From the NCBI RefSeq assembly GCF_024006985.1, contig NZ_JAMXIB010000010.1, positions 39,525-103,524 on the forward strand: a stretch of 64,000 nt of DNA. Direction: 5' to 3'. The DNA is from Robiginitalea marina. GTDB taxonomy: Bacteria > Bacteroidota > Bacteroidia > Flavobacteriales > Flavobacteriaceae. Below, piece after piece: positions 25,193 through 36,639 of the stretch. The notes below the pieces were generated by a model that was not told the origin of the DNA, ran no database searches, and saw only the letters and a program-made list of their open reading frames with translations. Within the stretch, counting starts at the first letter, position 1; every line of letters begins with the position of its first letter. The translations under genes were made by a program, and so were the position numbers.

Positions 25193-26797
25193 TTATTCCT
25201 TTAGGGTGGGGTATTCCACCCCCAGTTGTTCCAGGTAGGAATCAAATTTTGTTTCATCAAAATAGAACCGCTCCAGTTCCGGACGGAACCGTTCCATGAT
25301 GGCGGTATTGAAATGCACCGGTGGCGGGTCATTTTCAGTGATCATGGGGCGGTACTCCGTCTCCTTTTTCTGCACGTTTTCAAAATAGTCCTTTGCTTTT
25401 GCCACTAACTCTGGTTGGGTGAGGAAGTCGATAACCGTCATGGCAACCACTTTCGCCCCGGCAGTAACCCCTTTGTGGGCAATTGGGGTAGCCATGGCAA
25501 TGGCATTCGACCAGTGGTGCCCCTGCAGGCCCGGGATATTGGAGGGAAATCGGAGGGTCACCGTGGGCACTGTCCAGGAAACATCCCCGATATCATCGGA
25601 ACCCCCGCTGATCGGGTGCTCCGGCGGGGTGCCCAGGCCGGAGAGCTCCCTTGCCAATCCGGTGGTATCGCGGGAGCCAACCTCGCGTTGGACCGCTATG
25701 GCCAGGGTCTGGTCAGCTTCCGACCATTCGGGCAGGCCAACCTGCCGGATGTTTTCATCCATGGCCTCGGCGATAACCTTGTTGAAGTGGCGGGGCCACG
25801 CCGCACCCACCACCTTTGAACTCACTTCAGTATCCGTCATTTTGGCCGCTCCTTCGGCAATGTTGTTCGCATCCTCGTACATTTCCATGATCCCTTCATA
25901 GGTGATGTCCCTGAAATAATACCAGATGGAGGCTTTGGACGGGACCACATTCGGCTGGTCCCCGGCATCGGTAAAAATGGAGTGGGAACGCTTCAGGGGA
26001 TGAAGGTGCTCGCGCTTGTAATTCCAGCCAATGTTCATCAGCTCGGCGGCATCCAGGGCAGAACGCCCCCTCCAGGGCGCCCCGGCCGAATGGGCCGCTT
26101 CCCCGTCAAAGGTATATTCCACGGAAATCAGGCCGGTACCCGGGGCCTGCCCCCAGGAAACGGCAAGGTTGCTGCTCACGTGGGTAAAAATACACAGGTC
26201 CACCCCGTCAAAAAGGCCGTCCCTGGTAAACCAGGCCTTCGAACCCAGCTGTTCCTCGGCAATCCCGGGCCAAACGACCAGGGTACCCTGCATCCCGTTT
26301 TCCTTCATCAGCTGCTGTACGGCGAGGGCTGCGGTAATGTTCAGGGGGATGCCGGCGTTATGGCCCTCCCCGTGGCCGGGCGCCCCTTCCACAATGGGTT
26401 TGTGATACGCAATCCCCGGGTATTGCGATGCCTTGGGTATGCAGTCCACGTCGCTGCCCAGGGCTATTACCGGGCCCTCCCCGTTGGACCACCGGGCAAA
26501 CCAGGCCGTTGGGATCCCGGAAACCCCCTTACTGACTTCGAAGCCAGCCTCTTCCAGGATCCCTGTCAGGTACCGGGACGATTCCATCTCATGGAACCCG
26601 AGCTCTGCAAAGCTGAAGACCTTGTCGACCATGACCTGGGACTGCTTGTGGCGCTGCCCGACCAGGGAAGCCGCCGCCTCTTTCTGCTTGCGGATAAAAG
26701 ATTTGGAATACGACTTCTGGGCGTGGGTTGCGGTTGGGAAACAAAGCAACAGGCCGGCAATCAGCACGCCTCTTAAAATTTGGTGGGTTGCAGACAT
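25193..26797 (-). CDS. Exported M20D amidohydrolase (AbgB/aminobenzoyl-glutamate hydrolase-like)
   Basis: The 534-residue product has a signal peptide (cut after AQ) and the M20D peptidase pattern: FSFAELGFHEMES, GSDVDCIP, GHGEGHNAGIP, a lid domain with FDGEAAHSAGAPWRGRSALDA, and the metal site GGSDDIGDVSWTVPT with a terminal GHHWSN. Closest recognisable type is AbgB, which splits p-aminobenzoyl-glutamate. Periplasmic homologues in Bacteroidota likely act on acyl-amino acids. It is the first gene of a two-gene unit with pafA. Confidence 0.92.
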   Translation of the reverse strand: MSATHQILRGVLIAGLLLCFPTATHAQKSYSKSFIRKQKEAAASLVGQRHKQSQVMVDKVFSFAELGFHEMESSRYLTGILEEAGFEVSKGVSGIPTAWFARWSNGEGPVIALGSDVDCIPKASQYPGIAYHKPIVEGAPGHGEGHNAGIPLNITAALAVQQLMKENGMQGTLVVWPGIAEEQLGSKAWFTRDGLFDGVDLCIFTHVSSNLAVSWGQAPGTGLISVEYTFDGEAAHSAGAPWRGRSALDAAELMNIGWNYKREHLHPLKRSHSIFTDAGDQPNVVPSKASIWYYFRDITYEGIMEMYEDANNIAEGAAKMTDTEVSSKVVGAAWPRHFNKVIAEAMDENIRQVGLPEWSEADQTLAIAVQREVGSRDTTGLARELSGLGTPPEHPISGGSDDIGDVSWTVPTVTLRFPSNIPGLQGHHWSNAIAMATPIAHKGVTAGAKVVAMTVIDFLTQPELVAKAKDYFENVQKKETEYRPMITENDPPPVHFNTAIMERFRPELERFYFDETKFDSYLEQLGVEYPTLKE

Positions 26798-26987
26798 CGT
26801 TATGGGTTTTGCCTCTCAAAATACAAAATAAAACGCCAATCCGGACAGTATACCTGAATGGAAGCGGATCTCAAATTATGATCTCCGTCATAACGATATC
26901 CGGGGGCAATGCGTAATTTTATCCAACCTGGCCAACATCTGAGATCCAGGCCTGATTTCATTCGGACAAAAATTGTATTTTTAACAC

Positions 26988-27389
26988 ATGACCCGCCTGG
27001 CCGCTATTCTGCTTTCCGCCTTCCTGCTGTTGCAGAGCCTGCCCATGGGCCCCGGCGACCTGGCCCAACTGGATGAACTCCTTGAACACGCCCGCTACCA
27101 TAAGGAACAATTCGGCGATTCCTTCCTGACCTTCCTAAACAAGCATTACGGGGACCTGAAGGAAGCCCACGAGCGCAACCACCAGGAGGAACGGCAACAG
27201 CACGAACAGCTGCCTTTCCAACAACTCTCCCTGCACGCCTTTCCCCAAACCTGCTTCCTGCCCGGGGAGCGATTTGAGTGGAACACCCCGGAGCAGACCC
27301 CGGACAAGGAATCCCCGCTGGCACACTCCCCCCTGAGGCTTTCTTCCATATTTATCGGCGGGGTCTTCCAGCCCCCGCGTAGCGCATAA
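26988..27389 (+). CDS. Small exported protein preceding the heavy-metal efflux pump
   Basis: The 133-residue protein has a signal-like N-terminus (LAAILLSAFLLLQSLPMG), then a helical part with metal-capable residues (EHARYHKEQ, NKHYGDLKEAHERNHQEERQQHE). Proteins of this size and layout lie just upstream of CzcA/CusA in many Bacteroidota. A role as periplasmic metal sensor or chaperone is inferred. A TATTTTTA box (26976-26983) ends only 4 nt before the ATG, so the mRNA may be almost leaderless. The pump gene begins 83 nt downstream. Confidence 0.8.
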   Translation: MTRLAAILLSAFLLLQSLPMGPGDLAQLDELLEHARYHKEQFGDSFLTFLNKHYGDLKEAHERNHQEERQQHEQLPFQQLSLHAFPQTCFLPGERFEWNTPEQTPDKESPLAHSPLRLSSIFIGGVFQPPRSA

Positions 27390-27472
27390 TTTTTTCCCGC
27401 GCCTGACTATTTTGGAAGGATTCCAGGGCCTGAGGCCCGGGGGCCGCCACCCACCCATCATTTAAAAGAATT

Positions 27473-30400
27473 ATGCTGTCATCTATTATCCAGTTCAGCC
27501 TGAGAAACAAATTTGTGGTGTTGCTCTTTACCCTGCTTGTCGCAGGGGCCGGGGTATACTCCCTGGTCAACATCCCCATCGGGGCGGTTCCCGATGTGAC
27601 CAACAACCAGGTACAGGTAATCACCACTTCGCGCAACCTGTCCACCCAGGATATGGAGCGATTCATCACCTATCCCGTGGAACTCGAAATGGCCAACCTG
27701 CCTGGCGTCAGGGAAATTCGTTCCGTATCGAAGTTCGGCCTTTCGGTGGTGACCATTGTTTTTGAGGACCGCCTGGGCACTTACCTGCCGCGGCAGCTTA
27801 TCGCCGAAAAGATTCAGGCTGCAGTGGAAATTATCCCTGAAGGTTTCGGGACCCCCAAAATGGGGCCCATAAGTACCGGGCTTGGGGAGATCTACCAGTA
27901 CGTGCTCGACGTGGAACCTGAATACAAAGGACGGTACGATGCCATGGACCTGAGGACCATTCAGGACTGGATTGTAAAACGCCAGCTCTCCGGCATCCCC
28001 GGGGTGGTGGAGGTCAATACCTGGGGGGGCTACCTGAAACAATACGAGGTAGCCATCAACACCGGGAAACTCCGCGCCATGGACATTACGGTGGGGCAGT
28101 TGCTGGAGGCCGTGGAAAAAAGCAACAGCGTGGCCGGGGGCGGATACATCGAAAAGGCGGACCAGGCCTACTTCATCAGGGGGGAAGGGCTGGTAGGCAG
28201 CCTTGAGGATATTGAAAACACCGTGGTGAAAACCAATGGCGGCCTCCCCGTGTACGTGCGCGATGTGGGACGGGTAGGCTACGGGAGCGCCACCCGCTTC
28301 GGCGCTATTACCGGGAATGGTGAAGGCGAAAAAGTACTGGGGCAGGTGATGATGCTCAAGGGAGCCAATTCCAAGGAAGTGATCGAGGCAGTGAAAAAGC
28401 GCGTGGAGGAAATCTCAGAAACCCTGCCCGAGGGGATTCAGATAAACGCCTTCCTCGACCGCAGCGACCTGATCGAAAAGACGACTATGACCATTACAGA
28501 AAACCTGATCCTGGGGTGTTTGATCGTAATTTTTGTGGTGGTTTTGCTGTTGGGGAATTTCCGCTCGGGCATGGTGGTGGCCTCGGTAATCCCATTAAGC
28601 CTCCTCTTTGCCCTGACTTTGATGTACCTGGCCGGGGTGGATGCGAACCTGATGAGCCTTGGGGCCATAGACTTCGGGATTATTATCGACGGGGCCGTCA
28701 TCATCGTGGAGTTCATCGCCTTCCAGATCAACAGGCGCAGGGACGACCTGGTGGGGCTGTCCCCCGTCGCTGCACAAAAACTCAAAGACGAAGTGACCCT
28801 GAAGGGGGCTTCAAGGCTTATGAGCTCCGCCGTATTCGGGCAGCTGATCATCCTGATCGTCTTCATCCCGATCCTCTCCCTGAGCGGCGTGGAGGGGAAA
28901 ATGTTTAAGCCCATGGCCCTGGCCTTCAGTTTTGCCCTGATCGGGGCCATGGTCCTATGTTTTACCTACGTGCCGGTCATGTCGTCCTGGTTCATCAAAC
29001 CCGCACGAAATCCGGAGAAAAACATCGCCTTCCGCATCATCGCCAGGCTTAATGCCCTGTACCGCCCGACCATTACCTGGGCCCTTTCACATAAGGGATG
29101 GGTGCTGGGCGCTGCGGGGGCACTACTCCTGGTAGCCGTGGGTTTGTTCTCCCGCATGGGGGGGGAATTCATCCCCACCCTCGATGAAGGGGACTTCGTG
29201 ATCCAACCGGTTCTCAAAACCGGGACCAGCCTGAGCCGGACCATAGCCACCACCACGCAGATCGAGCAAATACTGATGGAAAAGTTCCCCGAAGTCGACC
29301 AGGTCGTCACCCGTATCGGGGCGGCCGAAGTTCCCACGGACCCCATGAGCATGGAAGAAAGCGATGTGATCATTACCCTGAAGCCCAAAAGCCAGTGGGT
29401 ATCGGCCGATAGCAAGGACGAACTGGCAAACCGCTTCAAGGAAGCCCTCTCCGTAATCCCCGGCATGGAGGTGGAGTTTACCCAGCCCATCGAAATGCGG
29501 TTCAACGAACTGATTACAGGGGTTCGCGCAGACATTGCGGTGAAAATCTTTGGCGAAGACCTTAGCGTGCTGGCTGCCAAAGGGGAAGAAATCCGTGCGC
29601 TGGCCGAAAAAGTGCAGGGAGCGGCCGACATTATCGTGGAAAAAGTGGAAGGACTCCCCCAGATGCAGGTGGCTTACAACCGGGAAAAAATCTCCCGCTA
29701 CGGCCTGAATATTTCAGAAGTCAATGCCCTGGTCTCCATGGCCTTCGGCGGCCAGGTGGTGGGCAATGTCTTTGAAGGGGAAAAACGGTTCGACCTCGTC
29801 GTACGGCTCGACCCGGAACACCGAAGGGAATTGCAGGACCTCAGCAACCTCTTTATCGACCTCCCTGGGGGAGGGAGGGTACCCCTGAGCGAAGTGGCAG
29901 CGGTATCGTACCAGAAGGGGGCCGCCAAGATTTCCCGCGACAATACCCGCAGGCGGATCGTGGTGGGGATCAACGTGCGCGACAGGGACCTGCAATCGGT
30001 GGTGGACGACCTGAGCCACCTGATCGAACAGCAGGTCACCCTACCCCCCGGGTACACCATAACCTACGGGGGGCAGTTCGAAAACCTGCAATCCGCCAAA
30101 GCGCGCCTGCAAATAGCCGTGCCCCTCTCCCTCCTGCTTATTTTTCTGATGCTGTATTTCGCATTCGATTCCATCCGGGATACCCTGATCATCTTTTCGG
30201 CCATCCCCCTGTCGGCCGTGGGAGGGGTATTCCTGCTCTGGTTGCGCGAGATGCCCTTTAGCATTTCGGCCGGGGTGGGCTTCATCGCCCTCTTCGGGAT
30301 CGCAGTGCTCAACGGGATTGTACTGATCGAACACTTCAAGGACCTCAAAAAAAAACCTTACCACTCTATGGAAGACCTGATCATCAAAGGGGGGCAGGAC

Positions 30401-31804
30401 CGGATGCGCGCCGTTTTGCTTACGGCCTCGGCCGCTGCCCTGGGGTTCCTCCCCATGGCCGTTTCGGGAAGTGCAGGGGCTGAAGTCCAGCGCCCCCTGG
30501 CTACCGTGGTTATCGGGGGGCTGGTCACCTCCACCCTGCTGACGCTCGTTGTCCTCCCCGTGCTGTATGCATTGTTCAGCAGGGAGGGTAAAGGCAAGGC
30601 CGCAACGGGTGGCAGTATCCTGAAATCCGGGGCCGGGCTCTTGCTGCTATTACTTCCCCTGGCAGGCCACGCCCAGGAGGCCCCGCTGGACCTCGACGGC
30701 CTGCTGATACTGGCAGGAAAGCAGAATGCGGGGGTGCAAGCCGCAGAAAAGCAATGGGAAGCTGCCCGCGCCAGGCGCGGAACCGCTTTTGACTTCGGCA
30801 CCACCGAACTCTTTTACAACCACGACGAGGCCAACCAGATTGCCGACCGATCGCTTAACGTGCTGGGGGTGCGGCAGGAATTCGACTTTCCCACCCTGTA
30901 TGCCACGCGCAGCCGGGTACAATCCCTTCTGGCCGAAGGGGAACGCAGCCGTTATGAGATCCGCCGCAAAGCCCTGTTTAAAGCGGTAAGCAGCGCGTAC
31001 AACCAGTACCTCACCGCTTCGGAGGAAGTCAGGATCTACCAAAAGCTCGACAGCCTGTATACCCGGTTTGCCCAGGCGGCAGGGCGGCGCTTCGACCTGG
31101 GGGCCACGAACTACCTGGAGAAGGTCACTGCCCTGTCCAAATCACGGCAGGTGCAACTCAGGCTAGAGGCGGCCCGGACCCGGACCCGGGTGTTGCAGCA
31201 GCAAATCGAGGCCCTCGCGCAGTCCGACAGTACCCTTGTGCTGGCTACGCCTCCTCCCGAACGGATGCTGGTTGCCACTCCCATGCTGGCCTCCCTGCCC
31301 GAAGTACAAAGCTACCAGACCCGGGAGCAGGCCCTTGAAAAACAGTTTCGCCTGGAACAACAGGCCTTGCTGCCCGGCCTGAGCCTGGAATACTTCCAGG
31401 GCGACAACGGCCTCACAGAAACCCCGCTGATCGGCTATCAGGTAGGCCTGAGGATCCCGCTATTGTTTAACGGACAGGCCTCACGCATCCGGTCGGCACG
31501 CCTTACCGCGGAGGCCTTCACCCAGGAGCGGGTGGAATACGAAATGCTCCTTAAAACCAGGCTTGAGCAGTTGCAAGCCGAGAAGCTGCAACAGGAAAAA
31601 GCCCTCCGGTATTACGAAGAGGAAGGGTTGTCCCTTTCCGGGGCCATCCTCCACACGGCCGAAGGGAGCTTCAAAAACGGGGAGATCGATTTCTTCCAGT
31701 ACATCCTGAGCCTGGAAAACGGATACGACATTACCCTTGAATACCTCAGGCAGCTGGAACGCTACAATGAAATCGTTTTGCAGCTCAATTACCTAACCTA
31801 TTAA
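27473..31804 (+). CDS. czcA: CzcA/CusA-type heavy-metal RND pump fused to a TolC-like outer-membrane factor
   Basis: The 1443-residue product is two proteins in one. Residues 1 to about 1040 are an HME-RND pump with twelve helices and the heavy-metal signature DFGIIIDGAVIIVEF in TM4. Residues about 1042-1066 form a hydrophobic stretch ending HAQ that looks like an internal signal sequence. Residues about 1067-1443 are an outer-membrane factor (ALFKAVSSAYNQYLTA, ARTRTRVLQQQIEAL coiled coils). The fusion occurs elsewhere in Bacteroidota, where it may be cut after export. With the adaptor that follows (11-nt gap) it exports divalent or monovalent metal such as Co, Zn, Cd, Cu or Ag. Which one cannot be told. 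Confidence 0.95.
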   Translation: MLSSIIQFSLRNKFVVLLFTLLVAGAGVYSLVNIPIGAVPDVTNNQVQVITTSRNLSTQDMERFITYPVELEMANLPGVREIRSVSKFGLSVVTIVFEDRLGTYLPRQLIAEKIQAAVEIIPEGFGTPKMGPISTGLGEIYQYVLDVEPEYKGRYDAMDLRTIQDWIVKRQLSGIPGVVEVNTWGGYLKQYEVAINTGKLRAMDITVGQLLEAVEKSNSVAGGGYIEKADQAYFIRGEGLVGSLEDIENTVVKTNGGLPVYVRDVGRVGYGSATRFGAITGNGEGEKVLGQVMMLKGANSKEVIEAVKKRVEEISETLPEGIQINAFLDRSDLIEKTTMTITENLILGCLIVIFVVVLLLGNFRSGMVVASVIPLSLLFALTLMYLAGVDANLMSLGAIDFGIIIDGAVIIVEFIAFQINRRRDDLVGLSPVAAQKLKDEVTLKGASRLMSSAVFGQLIILIVFIPILSLSGVEGKMFKPMALAFSFALIGAMVLCFTYVPVMSSWFIKPARNPEKNIAFRIIARLNALYRPTITWALSHKGWVLGAAGALLLVAVGLFSRMGGEFIPTLDEGDFVIQPVLKTGTSLSRTIATTTQIEQILMEKFPEVDQVVTRIGAAEVPTDPMSMEESDVIITLKPKSQWVSADSKDELANRFKEALSVIPGMEVEFTQPIEMRFNELITGVRADIAVKIFGEDLSVLAAKGEEIRALAEKVQGAADIIVEKVEGLPQMQVAYNREKISRYGLNISEVNALVSMAFGGQVVGNVFEGEKRFDLVVRLDPEHRRELQDLSNLFIDLPGGGRVPLSEVAAVSYQKGAAKISRDNTRRRIVVGINVRDRDLQSVVDDLSHLIEQQVTLPPGYTITYGGQFENLQSAKARLQIAVPLSLLLIFLMLYFAFDSIRDTLIIFSAIPLSAVGGVFLLWLREMPFSISAGVGFIALFGIAVLNGIVLIEHFKDLKKKPYHSMEDLIIKGGQDRMRAVLLTASAAALGFLPMAVSGSAGAEVQRPLATVVIGGLVTSTLLTLVVLPVLYALFSREGKGKAATGGSILKSGAGLLLLLLPLAGHAQEAPLDLDGLLILAGKQNAGVQAAEKQWEAARARRGTAFDFGTTELFYNHDEANQIADRSLNVLGVRQEFDFPTLYATRSRVQSLLAEGERSRYEIRRKALFKAVSSAYNQYLTASEEVRIYQKLDSLYTRFAQAAGRRFDLGATNYLEKVTALSKSRQVQLRLEAARTRTRVLQQQIEALAQSDSTLVLATPPPERMLVATPMLASLPEVQSYQTREQALEKQFRLEQQALLPGLSLEYFQGDNGLTETPLIGYQVGLRIPLLFNGQASRIRSARLTAEAFTQERVEYEMLLKTRLEQLQAEKLQQEKALRYYEEEGLSLSGAILHTAEGSFKNGEIDFFQYILSLENGYDITLEYLRQLERYNEIVLQLNYLTY

Positions 31805-31815
31805 AATGCGTGAAG

Positions 31816-32979
31816 ATGAAATCCAGCCATAAAATCCTTATTCTCCTGGCCCTGTCGGCCCTGCCGTTTTCCTGCAGGGAGGGGGCCAACGTCCCCGAAG
31901 CATCTGATGACGCCGGGCAGGAAGAACTCCTGCAGGTTAGCCGGGCACAGTTCGAAGCCAATGGCATGGCCCTCGGGAGCCTCATTTCAAAACCCTTCCC
32001 CAGGGTGATCCGCGTCAGCGGCATGCTCGATGTACCCCCGGAAAACCGGGTGGTGGTGAGTGCGGTCTATGGCGGGTACATTAAAAACACCACGCTGCTG
32101 GTAGGGGACCGGGTCCGGAAAGGACAGGTGGTGGTTACCCTGGAAAACCCCGAATTCCTGACCTTGCAGCAGAGTTACCTGGAAGCGCGGGAACAGCTTC
32201 CCTACCTGAAATCGGAATTCGAACGACAGCAGACGCTGCTGGAAGAAAAAATCAGCTCCGAAAAACTGTTCCTTAAGGCGCAAAGTGACTACCTGACCAT
32301 CCTGGCGCGGAAGGGAAGCCTGGAAGAGCAACTGAAAATGCTGGGGATTCCCCCCGGGGAGGTGGAAGCCGGGCGGCTTCGATCCGAAATTGCCTTCCGG
32401 GCACCGATCGACGGAAAGGTTACCCGGGTCGACATCCGAAAAGGGGCATATGTTTCGCCTGCCGCAGAAATTATGGAAATCGTCAATCAGGATCACCTCC
32501 ACCTGGAGCTCAGCGTGTTTGAAAAAGATATCGCCGGGATCCGCATAGGACAGCCAATCCGGTTTACCCTGCCCGAAGTTTCCAACAAGGTGTATCAGGG
32601 AAGTGTTTACCTGATCGGCAGCACTATTCAGGACGACCGAACCGTGAAGGTTCATGGCCACCTGTCGGACGAAGAACCCGAAGCCTTCCTGGTGGGCATG
32701 TTCGTGCAGGCTGAAATCCTGGCCGGACCCGATGGAAACACGACTGGGGAACCTCCCGAATCCCCGGCCCTGCCCGAAGAAGCCATTCTTTCCGGTGAAA
32801 GCGGATCCTATGTGCTGGTCGCCACGGAAAGCGGGGGGGATGGGTATGCCTTTCGAAGGGAGCCCGTAGAGGCGGGGGCCACGATGGATGGGTTTACTGC
32901 CCTGACTGCCCCCGGGAACCTCCGCGAGGATGACCGGGTGTTGGTCAAAGGGGCATTCCTGGTAGCCGGGGCGGAATAA
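31816..32979 (+). CDS. czcB: RND periplasmic adaptor (CzcB/CusB type) lipoprotein
   Basis: The 387-residue product (ATG at 31816; a GTG at 31810 adds two residues) has a lipoprotein signal with lipobox LPFSC. It then shows the membrane-fusion-protein order: lipoyl half (YGGYIKNTTLLVGDRVRKGQVVVTLENPEF), helical hairpin (QQSYLEAREQLPYLKSEFERQ), second lipoyl half (FRAPIDGKVTRVDIRKGAYV) and beta-barrel. It bridges the pump and channel parts of the preceding fusion protein. Confidence 0.95.
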   Translation: MKSSHKILILLALSALPFSCREGANVPEASDDAGQEELLQVSRAQFEANGMALGSLISKPFPRVIRVSGMLDVPPENRVVVSAVYGGYIKNTTLLVGDRVRKGQVVVTLENPEFLTLQQSYLEAREQLPYLKSEFERQQTLLEEKISSEKLFLKAQSDYLTILARKGSLEEQLKMLGIPPGEVEAGRLRSEIAFRAPIDGKVTRVDIRKGAYVSPAAEIMEIVNQDHLHLELSVFEKDIAGIRIGQPIRFTLPEVSNKVYQGSVYLIGSTIQDDRTVKVHGHLSDEEPEAFLVGMFVQAEILAGPDGNTTGEPPESPALPEEAILSGESGSYVLVATESGGDGYAFRREPVEAGATMDGFTALTAPGNLREDDRVLVKGAFLVAGAE

Positions 32980-33010
32980 CCGGGCTTCACGGGTTGCGCT
33001 TCCTGCTGCC

Positions 33011-34192
<1,182 letters not shown>

Positions 34193-34198
34193 TTAAAA

Positions 34199-36526
34199 TT
34201 ATTTGGTTGGGGTCCTTCCGTATTTGGCCACCCGTTCATCCTTAATGACGCCTTTCCAGTTCAGGCCAAAGGCAAAATCATAGGGGTTCCCGTCGGTGTC
34301 CACATATGGTACCATGTCGTGGGGCACGTCTTCCAGCTGTTGTTCCACCGTGGCCATATCGGCAGGCATCTGCATGGGCAAAAGGCCCGAAGGCTCGGAG
34401 GCCCCTGAAACGATCTCCATCAAAGCCCCTACCTGTACCCCGAAATCGAGCAAAATGGCGTCAACCCCGTGTTCAATATCGGAAAAAACCATGGGATTGG
34501 TGGCCGTCACCACCAGGATTACCGGTTTATCGCCCATAGCCTTTCGGGTCTCCTGAAGGGTACGCAGGTCAGGATAGCTACTGGAACGGCTTGTTTTACC
34601 CCGGTAAGAGCGGTCGGCAACTTCAGGGTCGGTTACCGGATCCCCCGCCCCAAGGCTTCGCTCCCTTGAAGTTGTGGCCGTATAGTCCGGAAGCTGCAGG
34701 CTGATGGGGATATAGCCATTCCCCCCGGCTTCCCGGTCAGCCCGGCTGTAACCATTGCTCACCGGGCTTTTGATAAAGACGATGGCAAAATCGGCTTCCC
34801 CGGGCTGGTCGGTTACACGGTAGTGCTTTTCCACCAGGGAGCGCTCCACGGGGAATTCCTCCCGTTCGGGCGTGGGCTGCCCGAAAAAGTTCACCCCTGC
34901 GGGTATGGTTCGTTTGGGAATGTACGCGGTTTTGCCCCCGGCGATGGGCAGCACCCCGTTTCCGTTTTTGAGCATCACAATGGACTTCAGCTGGGCCTGG
35001 AACCCGGCTTCCATAAAGTCGGGTTGGCCAACAATGGCCCGGGAGGCCTCCGGGTCCAGATAGGGGTTTTCAAACAGGCCCACCTGGAAGATATTGGTCA
35101 GCAGGCGTATCGCAGAGGCCTCGATACGCGAGCGCATGGCTTCATCCCCATAGGCGTCGGCCAGCATTCGGAAGGCCTCCAGCACAGGCCCTGCATCATT
35201 GTTCCCGCCAAACTGGTCCGCTCCCGCTTCCAGGGCCTTGTAATGGCGTTCGGCCACACTGAGGGTTTCCACCCCCCAGGGCTTCCCGGCGAAAACATCG
35301 GGCCGGGGACCCTCATCGCCCGTAATCAGCCAGTCGGTACATACTACCCCCTGGTAGCCATAGGTATTGCGTAGCAGGTCCGTAACCATGTATTTGCTGA
35401 ACCCGTTACCGACGTCCTCCCCGTAAAGGGTGTCCTGACCGAGGGAGATGGTGTAATAAGGCATCACCGCTGAGGCGGCCCCGGTTTTACCTTCTAGCCG
35501 GAACGCCCCGTCAACAAAGGGTTTCAGGTGCTCCTGGAAATTTCCACCCGGGTACACGGCAAACTTCCCGTAGGCAAAATGGGCGTCCCGCCCCCCTTCC
35601 CCGGAACCGCCCCCCGGCCAGTGCTTTACCATGGCGTTTACGCTCTGCGGGCCCCAATCCAGGGCCGTACCACTCCCCTGGAACCCGTCCACATAGGCCC
35701 TGGCCATGTCTGTAGCCAGGCGTGGGTCGCCCCCAAAAGTGCCGTAAAACCGGTTCCACCGCGGGTCCGTGGCCAGGTCAACCTGGGGGGAAAGTGCAGT
35801 GGTAATCCCCAGGGCCCGGTATTCCTGGGAGGCAATGGCCCCGAATCGGAAGGTGATTTCGGGGTCGAAAGTAGCGGCCAGGCCTATTTCTTCGGGCCAG
35901 AGCGATATGGCCCCCCCGGAGCCGGCGTTGTATTCTGCATCGCTGCGCGCCCCGTTCCTGGGGTCGGAACTGTTGTTCGCGGGTATGCCATGGCCCATGC
36001 CCTCCACCAGGGCCTGCATGGCATTGTTCCAACGGACCGCAACTTCCGGGCTTTCCACCGACGTGATCAACACATGCCGCAAATGGTCCTCCTCAAGGAA
36101 GGCGCGCTGCTGGTCCGTAAGGGCATAGGGCACCGTATCGGCTTCGTGGAATGGCTTCCCACCATAGGTGCCTGCCCGGTATCCTGCAGTATCGGCAGGA
36201 ATGGCCTGGTGGCGGCTATATAGCATCAGTCCTGCGATTTCCTCCTGCGATAGCCTGGAGGCAAGGTCCCTTGCCCTCTCGCCTGCAGGTCGGCGCCAAT
36301 CCTCGTATGGATCAAGGCTGCCATTTTTGTTCAGGTCCTTGAACGGCAGGCGATCTCGCTCAAGGATTTGAACGCCGGAACCCATGGAATAACCAAGGGT
36401 GGGGCCTTCCGGAAGGTCTATGATCCGGACCGAGTCCCCAACGGCTTTTTCGGTCCATTGCTTTTCAGGGGTGCAGGAAGCTATCAGCAGGGTAAGAACG
36501 GGAAGGCAGGTTTTAAGCGCAGACAT
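34199..36526 (-). CDS. Lipoprotein GH3 beta-glucosidase
   Basis: The 775-residue protein is a GH3 glycosidase anchored by a lipobox (LIASC, Cys18). Catalytic features are KHWPGGG (301-307) and nucleophile Asp398 in VVCTDW. The first domain also holds SPQVDLATDPRWNRFYGTFGGDP typical of the TIM barrel. A calcium-loop-like DLNKNGSLDPYEDW (64-77) precedes the barrel, as in marine GH3 enzymes. A C-terminal alpha/beta sandwich follows. It probably releases glucose or xylose from oligosaccharides in the periplasm, working with the esterase downstream. Confidence 0.95.
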   Translation of the reverse strand: MSALKTCLPVLTLLIASCTPEKQWTEKAVGDSVRIIDLPEGPTLGYSMGSGVQILERDRLPFKDLNKNGSLDPYEDWRRPAGERARDLASRLSQEEIAGLMLYSRHQAIPADTAGYRAGTYGGKPFHEADTVPYALTDQQRAFLEEDHLRHVLITSVESPEVAVRWNNAMQALVEGMGHGIPANNSSDPRNGARSDAEYNAGSGGAISLWPEEIGLAATFDPEITFRFGAIASQEYRALGITTALSPQVDLATDPRWNRFYGTFGGDPRLATDMARAYVDGFQGSGTALDWGPQSVNAMVKHWPGGGSGEGGRDAHFAYGKFAVYPGGNFQEHLKPFVDGAFRLEGKTGAASAVMPYYTISLGQDTLYGEDVGNGFSKYMVTDLLRNTYGYQGVVCTDWLITGDEGPRPDVFAGKPWGVETLSVAERHYKALEAGADQFGGNNDAGPVLEAFRMLADAYGDEAMRSRIEASAIRLLTNIFQVGLFENPYLDPEASRAIVGQPDFMEAGFQAQLKSIVMLKNGNGVLPIAGGKTAYIPKRTIPAGVNFFGQPTPEREEFPVERSLVEKHYRVTDQPGEADFAIVFIKSPVSNGYSRADREAGGNGYIPISLQLPDYTATTSRERSLGAGDPVTDPEVADRSYRGKTSRSSSYPDLRTLQETRKAMGDKPVILVVTATNPMVFSDIEHGVDAILLDFGVQVGALMEIVSGASEPSGLLPMQMPADMATVEQQLEDVPHDMVPYVDTDGNPYDFAFGLNWKGVIKDERVAKYGRTPTK

Positions 36527-36549
36527 GATGAGTTAAAATTTTAAACTCT

Positions 36550-36557
36550 TAAAAATA
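36550..36557 (-). promoter_or_regulatory. Candidate -7 box of the GH3-esterase operon
   Basis: TATTTTTA on the minus strand, 23 nt before the GH3 ATG. Confidence 0.4.
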
Positions 36558-36617
36558 GTGGCTTCAGGGCTTAAAAGCCTTGATCTGGATCAGAAAATCC
36601 GAAATTTGGGGAATCCC

Positions 36618-36625
36618 TATCTTTA
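36618..36625 (+). promoter_or_regulatory. Candidate -7 box of the Crp/Fnr regulator gene
   Basis: TATCTTTA in AATCCCTATCTTTA. The same 14-mer occurs on the opposite strand ahead of the penicillin acylase gene (box 39632-39639). Confidence 0.45.
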
Positions 36626-36639
36626 CCTGAAAACGCCGG

